64,000 bases of DNA from Schistosoma haematobium (GCF_000699445.3 NC_067195.1:81772569-81836568); one strand, 5' to 3'; shown: positions 22,121 through 33,984, counted from the first letter of the stretch. Notes: generated by a model not told the origin, from the sequence alone. Program-made: numbers and translations.

Positions 22121-22169
<49 letters not shown>

Positions 22170-22498
22170 AAGATTACATGTGAAAGGAAAAGTTATAACA
22201 AAACAAGCTCGTTGTTTATGAAGTTCTTCAAGTAGATCCATGCACATATAAACAAATTTCTTGTTTAGTTGGAAGAATTTAATGGAAAACAATGGATATA
22301 GATTTCATGCTAGTTGGCAGTTGTCGCCAAGGCGCGTTTCCAATGACACTCTTGGAGTTCAATTTCATAACATCCAATGTTATGATAATATATATTCACA
22401 ACTGACCTGTCTGAATGTCTATACTATTATCCGTGACTGGTTACAAAATAATGTTTTGTTTTTTAATTGAATTCTATCGATTTCTTAACAATATGACT
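21901..22498. other. AT-rich stretch with microsatellite
   Basis: Contains (AT)n(AG)n at 22121-22169 and no gene. Confidence 0.45.
22121..22169. repeat. (AT)n(AG)n compound microsatellite
   Basis: Thirteen AT units switch to eleven AG units without interruption. Confidence 0.95.
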
Positions 22499-22852
22499 AA
22501 CTTACTTACTTACGCCTGTTACTCCCAATGGAGCATAGGCCGCCGAACAGCATTCTCCAACTCACTCTGTCCTCGGCCTTCTTTTCTAATTCCATCCAGT
22601 TCTTGTTCATTTTTCTCATGTCTATCTCCATTTCCCGACGTAATGTGTTCTTTGATCTTCCTCTTTTCCTTTGGCCTTGAGGATTCCATGTGAGGGCTTG
22701 TCTTGTGACGCAGTTGGGTGCTTTCCTCAATGTGTGTTCTATCCACTTCCAGCGCTTCTTCCTGATTTCTTCCTCCGCTGGGATCTGGTTTGTTCTCTCC
22801 TACAGTACGTTGTTTCTAATAGTGTCCGGCCAACAGATCTGAAGTATTTTGA
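22499..22852 (-). mobile_element. RTE 3' fragment, open frame
   Basis: Encodes an undisturbed 74-residue end: [59 protein letters not shown] and [12 protein letters not shown], then a stop and GTAA units. The Arg/Lys-rich stretch is the usual basic tail of RTE ORFs. With 20253-20473 it is the best-preserved copy. Confidence 0.92.
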
Positions 22853-22924
22853 TTTGATATTATATGAATCAGAAATTAATGTTATGTAGCTTAAATTATT
22901 TAGAAAGAAGCTATAAATACAGTT

Positions 22925-22975
22925 TTTATACCCGTAAAAATCATCCACCTGAGCTACAAATCTTCTCCACCAGTA
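22925..22975 (+). repeat. FB-1 end fragment
   Basis: Only the terminal AAAATCATCCACCTGAGC and CTTCTCCACC segment remains. Confidence 0.65.
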
Positions 22976-23952
22976 TATCTTTGAATAAGTATAATTTACA
23001 ACATGATAGAAAGATACTATCATCCATTTAGATTAGAAACCTGTTCCCTACTACTATTATTAAGTATGATATCATTATGTAAGTTATCTTGTCTCTTATC
23101 GTTCAAACTATATATACTTTTGCCTTAATTATAACTGGAAACTTATACAGTTACGTAAGAAAGAAAAAAGTGAGAAATTTTCATGTTCTACTTATCTATG
23201 GCATGATTTATATATTTTTTTTTTAAAAAAAAGAAAAAGATCGATGAAAAATGAGTTCTTTAATACTTTCTACTCAAAATAGAATCATTATGGCATTTTG
23301 TTATATTCATTTGGGGTTTTATTTTTATTTTACCTTCCCCCCCTCCTCCACCGAAAGATAAATTTGTATCAACTTTGTTAAAATTTTCTCATTCAGTCAT
23401 TCTTTGAGATTTTCATTTTGCCTTAAATATTTCAGAACTAATTTTGAGCAGATTAATCTTTATATATCTGTGGAAAAATAAATGTAGTACACGGTGTAAT
23501 TCGTTACTGTATCATTCATGTGTGTGTGTGTTTTGTTTGTTTGTTTATATAAATTGTCGAAGAAGGGTGAAGTGTAGTATGGTCTGATATGATAGAACTA
23601 AACAGAATAAGAAGTGGATAGAAATAATATAGATATAGATGTGAAATATGTCAAGTCTATAAGTGACATTTCTGTGACTAAAAGACAAGAGATGTAATAC
23701 GTGTAACCTTTGTATTTAAATATTTTGTATAGTTTAAAGTTAGTATAAGACAATGATACAAGGAAAATTGAACTTTTGAATGTTCAACTTGGTGTTCCAT
23801 ATTTTTAAAGTGACATATAATTCCCATTTAAACATTAAAAACACAACGTTCAGCGAAGGAATTTCTTTCCAACAAATATGTTATGAAGCTGTTCAATCGT
23901 ATATATTGTATATGTAAAAATTTTGTTAATTATTAATTCCATTAGGACATAA
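22976..23952. other. AT-rich stretch, no gene seen
   Basis: Contains a C-run (CCTTCCCCCCCTCCTCC) at about 23334-23350 and a GT run near 23520. Confidence 0.45.
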
Positions 23953-24237
23953 GAACAAAGAGGTGAGACTATAATTTATGGACGATCTTGAGAATGTTCA
24001 CCTACTTACTAGAGCTAAATGGGGGTTATAAATCAGTTTGAAGAATAAGGATTATAATTTACAGTTGACGGTTAGGGTTAGGAATTAGATTTAGGGTTTT
24101 CATCATGAACTGACATCAGCTATAATGTCAAGACTCTATTTCACCAAATGGGTGAATGAATTTTGTGCCAATATCTCAGACCTGTTATCGTAAGTCTGAT
24201 TGGTTCGTCCATAAATTATAGTCTCGCCGAACAAAGA
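23953..24237. mobile_element. Mutator-like MITE with 9-bp target duplication
   Basis: The 267-bp element (23962-24228) has 24-bp terminal inverted repeats with 23 matches: 23962-23985 against 24205-24228, reading GGTGAGACTATAATTTATGG at the left. Exact 9-bp direct repeats GAACAAAGA flank it (23953-23961, 24229-24237). Nine-base duplications are typical of Mutator-like elements, which are known in schistosomes as the Curupira elements. No transposase is encoded, so it is non-autonomous. A GGTTAGGGTTAGG telomere-like run lies inside. Confidence 0.9.
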
Positions 24238-24671
24238 ATATATTTATATATGTTTTGACTTCGTACACACTATTAACTGTCTATATAGTAGATCAGTTAA
24301 GTGAAACATGAAGGCCCAAGTGTGTTTTAAAAGATGCGAATAACTCTAGTTTAGCAGTAAGAGAGATCACCTTTCAGAGCTAAACCATTTCACTATCTCT
24401 AACAATAAGACAGATAGAAAAACGTTTTAGAAAAAAAGCAGTGAATGGATAATAAAGACTAAAAAGTATGTCCTTTTGAGTGATTATCTATCTCTCCGAG
24501 TAGATGTAAGAGTAATTATTTTATAGAGGTTACTGCTGTTATACATTATTCTACAAATTATCCATTAATTTGACTACAAAAATTTCTGATTGTTTTGAGG
24601 ATGTCATCTTCAGTCGACCATAGATTTAACAATAACGATATTACATATTGTATCTTAAGCAGATATCTAGG
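24238..24671. other. AT-rich stretch
   Basis: Nothing recognised. Confidence 0.4.
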
Positions 24672-24974
24672 TTAATGTTTAACACGGGGCCGAATCCATC
24701 AGGGGACATCAGTTCCCTCAAGATTACAAGTAAACCTAGTTGACGAATGACAAGTAGCACGAAACCCGGGTCCAAGGTTTCCTGTTGACTACCTCCAACC
24801 ACCATGTCATCTCAACATAATGCACGCAGTGTCGAGTCACCTAGACTGGTGACCACATTGCATCATGGTCGATAGCATTCGATCTGGACTAATAAAGACT
24901 TGACACACATGACATTGATCACCACCCAGTGATCAATCAATTGTGATTACATCTCATTCCCACAGGAGGTCGGT
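24672..24974 (+). mobile_element. HHR-B unit 1 of a direct dimer
   Basis: 5'-truncated before the A box. B-box relict GGGCCGAATCC, a ribozyme remnant at 24734-24779 (core TTGACGA, C3 changed; GAAA kept), then the family linker with GTGTCGAGTCACCTAGACTG and CCAGTGATCAATCAATTGTG. It runs straight into unit 2. Confidence 0.85.
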
Positions 24975-25160
24975 CGCGGAGATCCCGGATAGCTCAGTGG
25001 TGACGTCTCTGACTATGAAGCTGGGTGACACGGGATCGAATCCGTCGGGGAGCACCGGTTTCCTCAAGATTACAGGTACACCTTGCTGACGAATGCCAAG
25101 TAGCACGAAACCCGGATCCATGGTTTCATGTCGACCACCTCCAACCATCATCTAATTACT
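24975..25160 (+). mobile_element. HHR-B unit 2 with complete tRNA-like head
   Basis: A box TAGCTCAGTGG (24990-25000) and B box GGGATCGAATCC (25032-25043) lie in a tRNA-like block that starts GATCCCGGATAGC and ends CGGGGAGCACC, so the ends could form an acceptor-like stem. The ribozyme follows at 25080-25124. The predicted cleavage sites of units 1 and 2 are 346 nt apart. Confidence 0.88.
25080..25124 (+). ncRNA. Hammerhead ribozyme (HHR-B), core intact, weak stems
   Basis: Core CTGACGA (25086-25092) and GAAA (25107-25110) are conserved; stem II pairs TGC with GCA around CAAGTA. Stem I ACCTTG/CATGGT has one mismatch and stem III one (C-A). Cleavage is predicted after C25118. Confidence 0.75.
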
Positions 25161-25696
25161 CGACACTCTACAACATAATAGTCACTAATAACCATACATA
25201 AAATTATTGCCATTTAAACAAGGATCTATTTTAACTTTGAAGTTAAACTTCTTTGACTAAATACTATTCAGTACCGAATAATTTTCAATATCAATTTAAA
25301 CTCAAGTTTAATTTTATTATTACCAAAAACATAAGTGATTGATTACAGTCAAATTCAATAAAATATAAACATATATATTCACCTTTGATTATCATTGAAA
25401 TTGATAGATTAGTCTTGATTGTTGACCACTATGCATCAGTAGCCTGTCTTTATTTAATTGAATTTGGAGACTAGATCTTTTTTCTTTGATTTGGTTGTTT
25501 GATAAAAGTTTAAAATAAAACAATTTTTGTAGTCTATTTCACCTGTTAAAATTGATTAATGGACAAGCGATTCAGTGAAATTGGTACTATAATCAATAAT
25601 ATACATTTTTATTTTTCCTTTGTATTTTGATCAAAGTGAAAAATGATTATCATTACCAAATTTTCAAGAATATGTATATTTCTCTTTGGTACTTAG
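25161..25696. other. AT-rich stretch
   Basis: Nothing recognised. Confidence 0.4.
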
Positions 25697-25885
25697 AATT
25701 CTGAAAGGAATAGGAAAAGAAGACGAACAAAAAACACAATGTGTCGGGGATAAAAAGCAGACATCAAAAAAATGAATGGCAACTGGAAACAACTGGTAAG
25801 GATTGCCGAGGACAGATTTTGTTGAAGAATTATGATGGTAGGCTTATGCTCCTCCGTGAATGGTAACAAGGGTAAGTATATATAT
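25697..25885 (+). mobile_element. RTE 3' terminus
   Basis: Degenerate KNTMCRG-KADIKKMNGNWK stretch and QLVRIAEDRF end, with stops. Tail replaced by TA repeats after GGGTAAG. Confidence 0.8.
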
Positions 25886-26329
25886 ATAAGCCGTAAGAAT
25901 TAGAAACGATAGAGATTTGTATATTTGGTATATATTTCTGTTGGTGTTGAAAACTTTAAGTTGAATTGTTTGATTCTAACACTTTCACATTATTGTTCTG
26001 AGTAACATGATCAGTATGTATATCAAAAGGCAGCAAAAAATCAATGATTTAGTTCAAAATATGATATTTTAATTACTCGAAGGGTACTTCATGTAAATCT
26101 TTGTTGAAACATGTAATTTGTTAACCATATAAGAATTTATTAGAGGAATAGAGTTTAAAGAAAGTTTAATCACAGTTAGAAGTAATTATTTTCAATAACA
26201 ACCTTCAAGGGACTAATGCTGTCCCTATAAAATTAATTACAGGTTTCCTCGAAATTAAGATTATCACTGGGAAACTTAGGGATCAATTTAACTACTTACA
26301 AGATTGATATTTTTAACCTGGTCGTTAAC
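25886..26329. other. AT-rich stretch
   Basis: Nothing recognised. Confidence 0.4.
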
Positions 26330-26815
26330 TTTTAGTGGCCCGGGATCTGACTCCAATTAGATCGTATGAATGATTGCTATTGAAATATATATGTCACCTA
26401 TCCTTGTATATAATCATCGACTTAAATCGCGTTAGTCAATAACGGAATTAAATAGGTCAAACACGAGAATGAATTTCAAATACGTGTATTTCATACGATC
26501 GTTGATCCAGACAAAATTTCGGAGAAGCGAAGAGAAAAGAGCGGAGCGAAATGATGCGAAGTGGAGAAGGCATGTGAGCCAACTCCATTTACTCAAGCGT
26601 TAATCAATATTTAGTCACACAGAAGTAAGTTACAAACATGTGGTGAGTAGTATGGGAAGTGTATACATATATATGCGCTCATATAAAAACAGTCAAGGTT
26701 GATAAATGAATAATTAACAAGGTCAAGATGTGACTCAAGTATAATGAATAGATTGGCCTGTCCGAAAGCTAGAATAAGGTGTATGGGATTAGCATAATAA
26801 CCGACTCTACAAACT
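26330..26815 (+). mobile_element. LTR-1 dispersed repeat (probable solo LTR)
   Basis: Same order as 51538-52061, with TATAAAA at 26682-26688. The end is CCGACTCTACA. No internal region, primer-binding site or second LTR adjoins, so it is best read as a solo LTR. Confidence 0.78.
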
Positions 26816-27239
26816 GTGTAATGGGAATCAGTATCTTGTTATTTCAGCCTAGGTTCCGATAAAATTCCATCTATACTTGGTTAATGAGTCCTACTCAGTA
26901 CGGAACCTAGTTTGAGAGTTTATAGTCAATTATTTCTATCCTTTCAACACACATGATGATCGAGGTCCTTTTACTCATTGGCTATACAGTAACTTGACGT
27001 ATAAAATTCAATCATTACAAAGCGCTAGATAGTATCCAACTGGTTACTACCGAACAGTGAAGAATTAGTGTGTATTCAACCAAATATATTGCGTAATCCC
27101 ATGACTACGTAGCCTAACACCTAACATCTTCATTGAAAAGAGGTCACATTCAATACCTAATGAAATACATTATTATTGACATTTATTGTTTTACTAATCA
27201 TGATTTAGTTAGTAGTGATGTGGTGTGCACTAGTTATAC
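26816..27239. other. Unassigned stretch
   Basis: Nothing recognised. Confidence 0.4.
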
Positions 27240-27480
27240 AGACAGACGTATGTAGTATGTAACAGGAATTGGAGATGAAATGCTTACCAGCAGAACTGTG
27301 AAATAGACGAGAAATGAAAACGAAGAGCGATCAGAATAACAACAGATTTGAAAGAATAATGAAGTATGTAAAGGTCAACTCAAAAAAGATATACAAATGT
27401 TGTATTTAATGTATGATTTTCCAATTTTACAAAAACATTGTGTAAATATATATAAGAATAAAATACTGATTTTCTCCACA
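27240..27480 (+). repeat. G repeat, unidentified family
   Basis: Starts ACGTATGTAGTATGTAACAG and continues through a purine-rich GAAATGAAAACGAAGAGCG block to TTTTCCAATTTTACAAAAAC. Parallels 7380-7625 in reverse. Confidence 0.6.
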
Positions 27481-27596
27481 AAGTTTTCGTTCACTACAGT
27501 GATATGGATTAATTATACTTCCCCATTATAACATAAACTAATATCAAGTTCAAATATTAAGTTTGCAATCGAGCAAAAAACCTTTACAAATAATTA
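27481..27596. other. Short spacer
   Basis: Nothing recognised. Confidence 0.3.
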
Positions 27597-27800
27597 TTTC
27601 AATGGTTGAGATCATGAATCAATTGAAGCTAGACCAACATAAAATACCTGGAAGCATTGGACGACCGTTTCGTCCTATTGTGGGACTCCTCATCAGTGAT
27701 GAAACGGCCGTCCAGTGCTTCCAGGTTTTCCATGGTAGTCTAGCTTCAATTGACTCATGATCTCAACCACTGAAATGACTATAATATCCACAAAACCCTT
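27597..27800. mobile_element. HHR-C foldback: two 3' halves head to head
   Basis: Ends 27597-27636 and 27736-27775 are inverted repeats with 37 of 40 matches. A minus-oriented ribozyme (27654-27700) has C3 changed to A; a plus-oriented 3' ribozyme strand (ACGGCCGTCCAGTGCTTCC) overlaps it. The tRNA-like head is missing. Confidence 0.85.
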
Positions 27801-28307
27801 CTGATATAAATAATTATTTCTTGACATATCTAGCAAAATCAATTTTCGAAATGATGAATAACAACAAAAGAAAATATGCTTATTGCATGAGAAGTATGCG
27901 TACATCATCATTTAGATTAATATGACATTTATCTTATTATTTATAAGTACGACTTGAACAGAGTAATACTCGGTGTTGCATGCCAATAATAATTAAGCAA
28001 CCATATAAGATATTATTATTATTATTATTAATGTTTAAGAAAATGAGTGATGACTGAAATGACTGAGCAAGCTTAACTAGGTAATCGGAAACGTTTTGAA
28101 TAGGTATTGTACAAATGAACAATAAATATGACTGTTTCCCTGAGAACAATAAATTTCATTGAACTATGAAATATTAGAAGACAAATGTGGTCTGTGACTA
28201 AGGGAAGTACATGTTTTAAAGAAAAATACCATTTTTTTATAATTTAAAGTCACTTTGTAATGATTATTAAATACAATGAATGTCATACTGAATTAGGTTT
28301 TGAATGA
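27801..28307. other. AT-rich stretch with (ATT)n at 28011-28031
   Basis: No gene is seen. Confidence 0.4.
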
Positions 28308-28475
28308 TTGAGAAAATTTGTAACTCAAATGGATGTTGTTTAGTTGTGTTGTGTTCTTCAAGTTGGATGTGAAGCGTTTGTTATCGTTCTAGACAACAAC
28401 ATTAGCGCTTATTTCAAGTAAGTGTGAGTTGTTTAACTAATCCGCGAGTGCTAAATCATCAGCAAACTGTTCTGA
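28308..28475 (-). repeat. FB-1 half-element, degenerate
   Basis: The pattern GAGAAAATTTGTAACTCAAATGG, then GTGTTCTTCAAGTTGGATG and ATCGTTCTAGACAACAACAT, follows the FB-1 left half with many changes. Confidence 0.5.
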
Positions 28476-28960
28476 TGGTCTTGTCTGGGAACGATTTATT
28501 TCAGTAGCTTTGTTAGCATTAATCGTCTCTGTATTTCTGTTAAACTCTGACCATATGATTTGTTGACACTTACCGTACAGATTCCATGTTGATATGCTGA
28601 CTACTTAAATTTTGACCTAGATGCTATGCTTCCAGAGGTTTTCTAGTATTTTTTAAAGTTCTCTTGATTCTGAATTTTAATGTTTTCCCAATAGAATTCT
28701 TGTCCGGAGACGAACAATCAATATTTCCACTGTTGAAACAAACAAGACATAATAATCTATCCGTTTCACCAAATCATGTTCATTTCTTGTTGAATATTTC
28801 TATCATAAATCTCTTCTGTCATTTGTATGTTATTTTTCTCTTTTTCCTCATCTGCATAACTGAACTGGATATTCACATATTTATAATCACGTAATTTAAT
28901 TATTATAACTATAATACTATGGATTAACATCACAAACTTGTTGCGTTTTGGCAACTAATG
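28476..28960. other. AT-rich stretch
   Basis: A 76-codon plus frame (28664-28894) is hydrophobic and unsupported. Confidence 0.4.
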
Positions 28961-28961
28961 A

Positions 28962-29115
28962 AAGTCAGGATTCATTGGAAAAGTGTTTCGTCTCGGTATG
29001 AGGCTCCTCAGCATTATGTATCCATGACCCCGTTGTTGATCAAATCCAAAACATTTAGGATTTATGGCTAATGTTCAACGGTTAGATTACCGAGTTGTTA
29101 TTCAGTAACTCACCT
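28962..29115 (-). mobile_element. HHR-C remnant
   Basis: Contains GTGTTTCGTCTCGGTATGAG and GCTCCTCAGCA followed by a decayed tRNA-like block. Ribozyme pairing is lost. Confidence 0.6.
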
Positions 29116-29634
29116 TTCTAACTTTAATCACTTCACGGTATTTTCCAACTATTTTTCAATGTCATTTTGGGAGGAGCTTTACAATTAAGATCTGACCGTG
29201 ATGTAAACTATTATCTTAATGTTCATTTTCTTAAGTTCTAACCGATTTCCTATGTTAGTGTATACAAGTTCATGTTTTCATGCTGTTGATGAGTTGTAAA
29301 CTTAGTACTACACCTGTCATCTAATAAACATTTTGTACTTTTTACTTATTATGATAATATTTTGTTTATTATTATCATTGATGATTCACTGAAATTACCT
29401 TGATTGGTTTAACATATAACATAAATGAACGTGAATTTCATTGTATAATTCACAGTGAATTCTGATGAAGATTTGAAGGAAAGCAATATTGTTCAATACA
29501 TGTTGTTCCAACTACTTTATTTACATAACTTAATAGTATTATTTTTGATTTTGTTAGCCGGTTCGGTTTGATTCATCATTTTAGAGATTTTCGTTTAGTA
29601 TTACTTTTTCTGTTTTTTATAAATAATCATGAAT
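29116..29634. other. AT-rich stretch
   Basis: Nothing recognised. Confidence 0.4.
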
Positions 29635-29945
29635 TAAATCAAGGATTGATTTTAGTTACATCGTCATTGGAAATCGGGAAGCACTGGGCTGTCATTTCAT
29701 CCTGGTATGAAACTCTTCAACAGTGTGCATTTGAGATGTTCGGTCTCATGCCCAAAAGCTTAGACTATAAACCAATAATTTGAAATCTAATAGTGTACCT
29801 ACCGAACTTTAACCAAGTTACGATATTGTTAGACCGCCTTTCATTGTCTCATACCCGAAATGGTTGCACTCCATAAGTCACAGCTTCATATCAGAATTCC
29901 TGTAATTGCAACTAAACTTTAGTCACTATTGAGCATAAGATTATT
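29635..29945 (-). mobile_element. HHR-C remnant, long but decayed
   Basis: Retains GGGAAGCACTGGGCTGTC, the ATGAAACTCTTCAACAGTG ribozyme strand and a head region ending TTAGTCACTATTGAGCATAA. Confidence 0.6.
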
Positions 29946-29954
29946 ACTAATATT

Positions 29955-30118
29955 ATGATTCAAGCTTAGTAGTTTGTAGAATAAGGATTCATATCTGAAA
30001 CCGGAAGGCCTGTGTTCAATCTCCAGTAGTGAAATCGTTGCTGCACACTGACGGTGGATCTGGTGAAAGGTAGAAACTGTTACTCGATCCTTTCAGGCTT
30101 TCAATGGTGTTTAACGCC
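29955..30118 (+). mobile_element. HHR-C remnant
   Basis: B-box relict GTGTTCAATCTCC and GCTGCACACTG stem I strand are visible, the ribozyme core is lost. Confidence 0.55.
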
Positions 30119-30717
30119 AAGTATTATATTAATACAGTATTACATAAGCGATTTCGTCGTGTATTACTCCTGAATTATTAACTATGAATTTTCATATCCC
30201 TCTTCAATTTTTTCCTATAGTAATCAGATATTATTCATACTGTGTAATAAAACTGTTGATTTGCCTACTTTCTTACACAGTGATGATTCATTATAATCAT
30301 GAAAACAATATCATCTTTAATGTGAAAAATTGAATTTCAAAGTGATATTGTCTTGAAAATAAATGTAATATAATGGTAGTACAACTTACTATTTGTTCAA
30401 TACAATAGTGAATCAGCATAACTATTATGATTATTATAGTTAAAATACCTGTTTAGTTCATTATACACAATAATTACAGTATTAATGAGGATATAAAATG
30501 AAATAACTAATGTGTTTAATGCAAATTTATCATAGCAGTAAGTTATTACTTAAAATTTGTAATTGCATCTGAAAGTATAAGTCCCATTAGTCCAATTAGT
30601 AAATATATCTGTTAATGAAAAATACCTTAGTGAACGAGAATACAAGTGATGACAACCAAAAAACTCATGAATTAGAAATAATTTTGATTGAAAATTTACT
30701 ACAAGGATATTAATAAT
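30119..30717. other. AT-rich stretch
   Basis: Nothing recognised. Confidence 0.4.
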
Positions 30718-31195
30718 GTAAAGTGAAGAATGCCCCCAAATGCCCTGGTATGGCCGGGAGTGGGGTGGACTCGCCCTCCCTCTCAAAATGCTCTCACATG
30801 GCCACCCGTTTATAGCCTCTGCCAGGGAAGTCCTACTCACTGCCTTCTCGTGGCGGGAGTATTGTTTACGAAAATGAGAGGACTAAAAGCGAATGTCCGG
30901 CGCTTTAACCGGATTCCAAACCAATGGTGCACATGGGCTCCAGTATCCTGCGGGAACAAATGGAGTACGAACCAATCGTTGGTCACCGGCTACCATGGGA
31001 CTCCATCTCCTCACGATGCTCCACTGCCTTGTGGGTCAGACTTTTAGGTCGAAGGCTCGGGGTGTGGCCCCCTAAGAAAACCACCTGCTTCGGTCTGGGC
31101 ACCCGGGCAGTATCCCAGCCCGCACACAAATTGAATGATTCATGTGGCGCATATCTATTTGGTGCCTCCTTGTACCAGTGTTTATGTGTTTAAAT
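30718..31195 (+). repeat. GC-richer dispersed repeat GCR-1
   Basis: The block is visibly GC-rich against its surroundings and matches 11571-12065 in reverse. It ends GTGTTTATGTGTTTAAATAA, so the right side looks like a polyadenylated or retroposed 3' end. Overlapping frames of 60-105 codons exist but disagree with the other copy, so none is called as a gene. Confidence 0.8.
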
Positions 31196-31286
31196 AAAAT
31201 AATGATAAAATAAAGTAACTAATGGAGACAAACAAATAATCTCTGGTAATAGAATTCCAGAGTACAGAATTGTTATCAGAGCAAAT

Positions 31287-31637
31287 ATCTTCAGTCTTGT
31301 AAGAACAGTATACAGTATCACCATCAGCAACGGCGTACTGTAGTAGAGAACAAACCAACTTCTAACTGAAGGAAAAATTAGGGAAAGACGTTGGAGGTGG
31401 ATAGGATGTACATAATCAAACTGCATCATGAAGCAAGCGCTAACTTAGAATCGTGAAGCGAAACGGAAAAGTGGAAAACTAAGGAACACATTGCGTCGAG
31501 AATTGGAAACAAATATGGAAAGAATTAGTGGCGACTGGAAAGAACTGAAAAGGATTGTCGAAGACAGAGTTGTTTGGAGAATGCTGATGGTCTGCGTATT
31601 CTCGTCGACGAGGGATAACAGGCGTAACTAGGCAAGG
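31287..31637 (+). mobile_element. RTE 3' fragment
   Basis: Reads RTNQLLTEGKIRERRWRWIG, then SNCIMKQAL, KLRNTLRRELETNMERISGD and the WKELKRIVEDRVVWRMLMVC end. In-frame stops occur after the first ten codons, after WIGCT and after QALT. Confidence 0.87.
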
Positions 31638-32734
31638 AAGGAATTATAATGAAATAACACTCATGTAATTGGGCTGAAGGAAATGGAGTATGATGATATT
31701 TTGTAAGCGTCATACCAGCGACGTAACAGAGATACATATAACAATACAATAATGAATCAGCATCATCCAATATAGGAGTTGAAGAAATTTAGCAACAGTC
31801 AAACTCAAATTTGTCCTTAGTTCATTATGATACTGTTTATTAGATTAAAGCATGTAGATAAGTTTAGACAACCTGGTTAGGATGAGCACAAATATCATAA
31901 ATAGCGGTTGGAGACTTTGAATGACATTAATCAAAATCCTCTTGAACGACGAAGAAACATTCATCTGTTATCTTCCGTTAGTCGCTGAATCCGAAAGCCT
32001 TCCTATACCTTTTCCATTTTTCCTTTATCTAATATTTCTCACTTTCAACACTAATACTATTGAGATTGTTATTATTTATACTACTCTTTCATTAACGAAA
32101 CCTCACTCAGTCTCTAATAACAATTTAATTTTGTATTTTGAAAAAGATTTATTCATGCAAAGAAAGAAGTAATGATGGGAACGCCGAAACACAGAATTTA
32201 ATAATTCTGTTTTATTTATTAAAGAAAGCATCTTCAGGTCAAAATTTGGTTGACAGAGCCATTATTATTATTATTATTGTTATTATTATCATTATCATTA
32301 AACCCGATTATAACGGTAAACGATCACACTTTAATGATAGTAAGTTTTGTTTGCGATCACATTTATAGTACTTTTTTAAATAAATATCTTGCGAAATTCG
32401 AAAGACAATTTATTGGTACGGTTCTATTAAAATATAAACACTTCAAGAACATTTTGATATCAAGACAAGTTGTTTACGTTCAGAACTATAAAATCGGTGA
32501 TATGTTTGTTGTCTAACATGGGTTAGTCCATGACATAAAACAACAAATTCAACAATTTTTACAATGCTGTTATTTATTAACTATTGGCATATTCTGAAGA
32601 ATATTCACCGGAATCCTAGTTACAAAACATAAACAGTGAAGTTTAGCAACTTAGAACGTTAGATAAACTTCGGCAGTTACAAATGATAAACATCCAGCTA
32701 CATCGTGAAATGACTTAAGTTAGAAATGTAACTC
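31638..32734. other. AT-rich stretch with (ATT)n at 32261-32300
   Basis: Frames of 76-88 codons across the microsatellite are low-complexity artefacts. Confidence 0.4.
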
Positions 32735-32905
32735 AATGAATACCAACTAAGTAGTCAGTAAGCCAAGCACTTGCCCACAATACCTGAAATTCCTGGGTTC
32801 GATCCCCGGTGGGATTGTGGTTATTCACCATTGGGGAATTGCCTACTAAGATGGGACAACTAATCAGTACTTCTTGATTTTCTAAGGTTTTATAGAAGTG
32901 TCAGT
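32735..32905 (+). mobile_element. HHR-C remnant with good B box
   Basis: B box GGGTTCGATCCCCGG near 32797 and a decayed A-box half. The ribozyme region reads AAGATGGGACAACTAATCAG and is not functional. Confidence 0.55.
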
Positions 32906-33249
32906 TCGTGATGGAAAACTTCAAATTCTACAATCTTCATAATGCCTTGTAGTAACAATGAATCTTTCTTCCTATATAATACTCATGAACTTGATATATC
33001 TGCGTCCAAATGTTAGTGTCTACACTGTGACCTGATATCAGTACTTATCGTTTTAAATGCTCAGTAAATCCCAGAGGTCATATAGTAATGAACTTATCTA
33101 ATACATCTGATTGCATTAATTAGGTTTTGTAAGTTCTTGCTGTAGTTTATAGCAACTCACGTGCAATTGAGTTTGTTCTCATCTAATTCGGTTAAGCGCT
33201 TTTGTTAACTTATTTAGTGGACAAAGTCATCCATACTATAACAATTTAT
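32906..33249. other. AT-rich stretch
   Basis: Nothing recognised. Confidence 0.35.
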
Positions 33250-33560
33250 TGTACCTTTATTATTGTTGTGCTTGTTTGAAATTTGTATGCTTGAACATTG
33301 CTTACCGCCTTCTCATATATCCATTCTGCTAGCTTTATTATTAGCTGCTTAATTGATTCGATGATCCATTCATTTCCCTATATATATACATTTACATTTA
33401 CACTCTACACACTCTACACTCTCGGTTCGCTGACTCACTCATTCGTCTCACGGTTTTGTGATCTGAGTTATCTGCTAATAAAACTGTAGTCGCTGCTTCT
33501 CTTTTCTTTCTGATTTCAAACACCGTTGAGGATTATATGATAACGGTTACGAGGGTGATT
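33250..33560 (+). repeat. Possible LTR fragment
   Basis: A CTATATATATAC box (about 33379) is followed after about 90 bp by GCTAATAAAACTGTAGTCGC, an LTR-like promoter to poly-A order. No paired copy in the window and no primer-binding site is recognised. Confidence 0.4.
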
Positions 33561-33942
33561 GGCCAACGAAGCACAACCACTACAAGTTAACCTTCAAGAC
33601 TGTACATGATTAGTGTTCACTAGTAACCGACAAAGGTATTTCCACAACTTCAGAACACAGTCCTAATTAATCAAATTTATTTTCGAATTATTTTTAATCC
33701 TACAATTTAAAATTCTCATTATAAATCTTTACTTTTAATTAAATAATTAATAAACAATATTGATTTTTGTTGTTGCAAAAAAGAGAAAAATTAAATAATT
33801 TTTTTCTCATCTTTCTATCTGGAAATAAAAATTGGGAAACAAACAAATTATATAATATGAAAATTAAATTAAATCTCGTTAATCCTTTCTCATGTATAAT
33901 ACAATTTACTTATGATGTAAACGACTTAGTAACAAGCCAGGA
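33561..33942. other. AT-rich stretch
   Basis: Nothing recognised. Confidence 0.35.
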
Positions 33943-33984
33943 ACATACATACATACATACATACATACATACATACATACATAC
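33943..33984. repeat. (ACAT)n microsatellite
   Basis: About ten ACAT units, followed by CA-rich sequence to 34020. Confidence 0.95.

Noticed and set aside
24990..25055. A genuine tRNA gene
   Set aside because: A and B boxes are good, but the block recurs in degenerate copies joined to a ribozyme, so it is a SINE head.
30730..31193. Three overlapping frames of 60-105 codons
   Set aside because: They lie in the GC-rich repeat and are not preserved in its second copy; low stop density follows from GC content.
32250..32516. 88-codon leucine-rich frame
   Set aside because: Begins inside an ATT microsatellite and has random composition after it.
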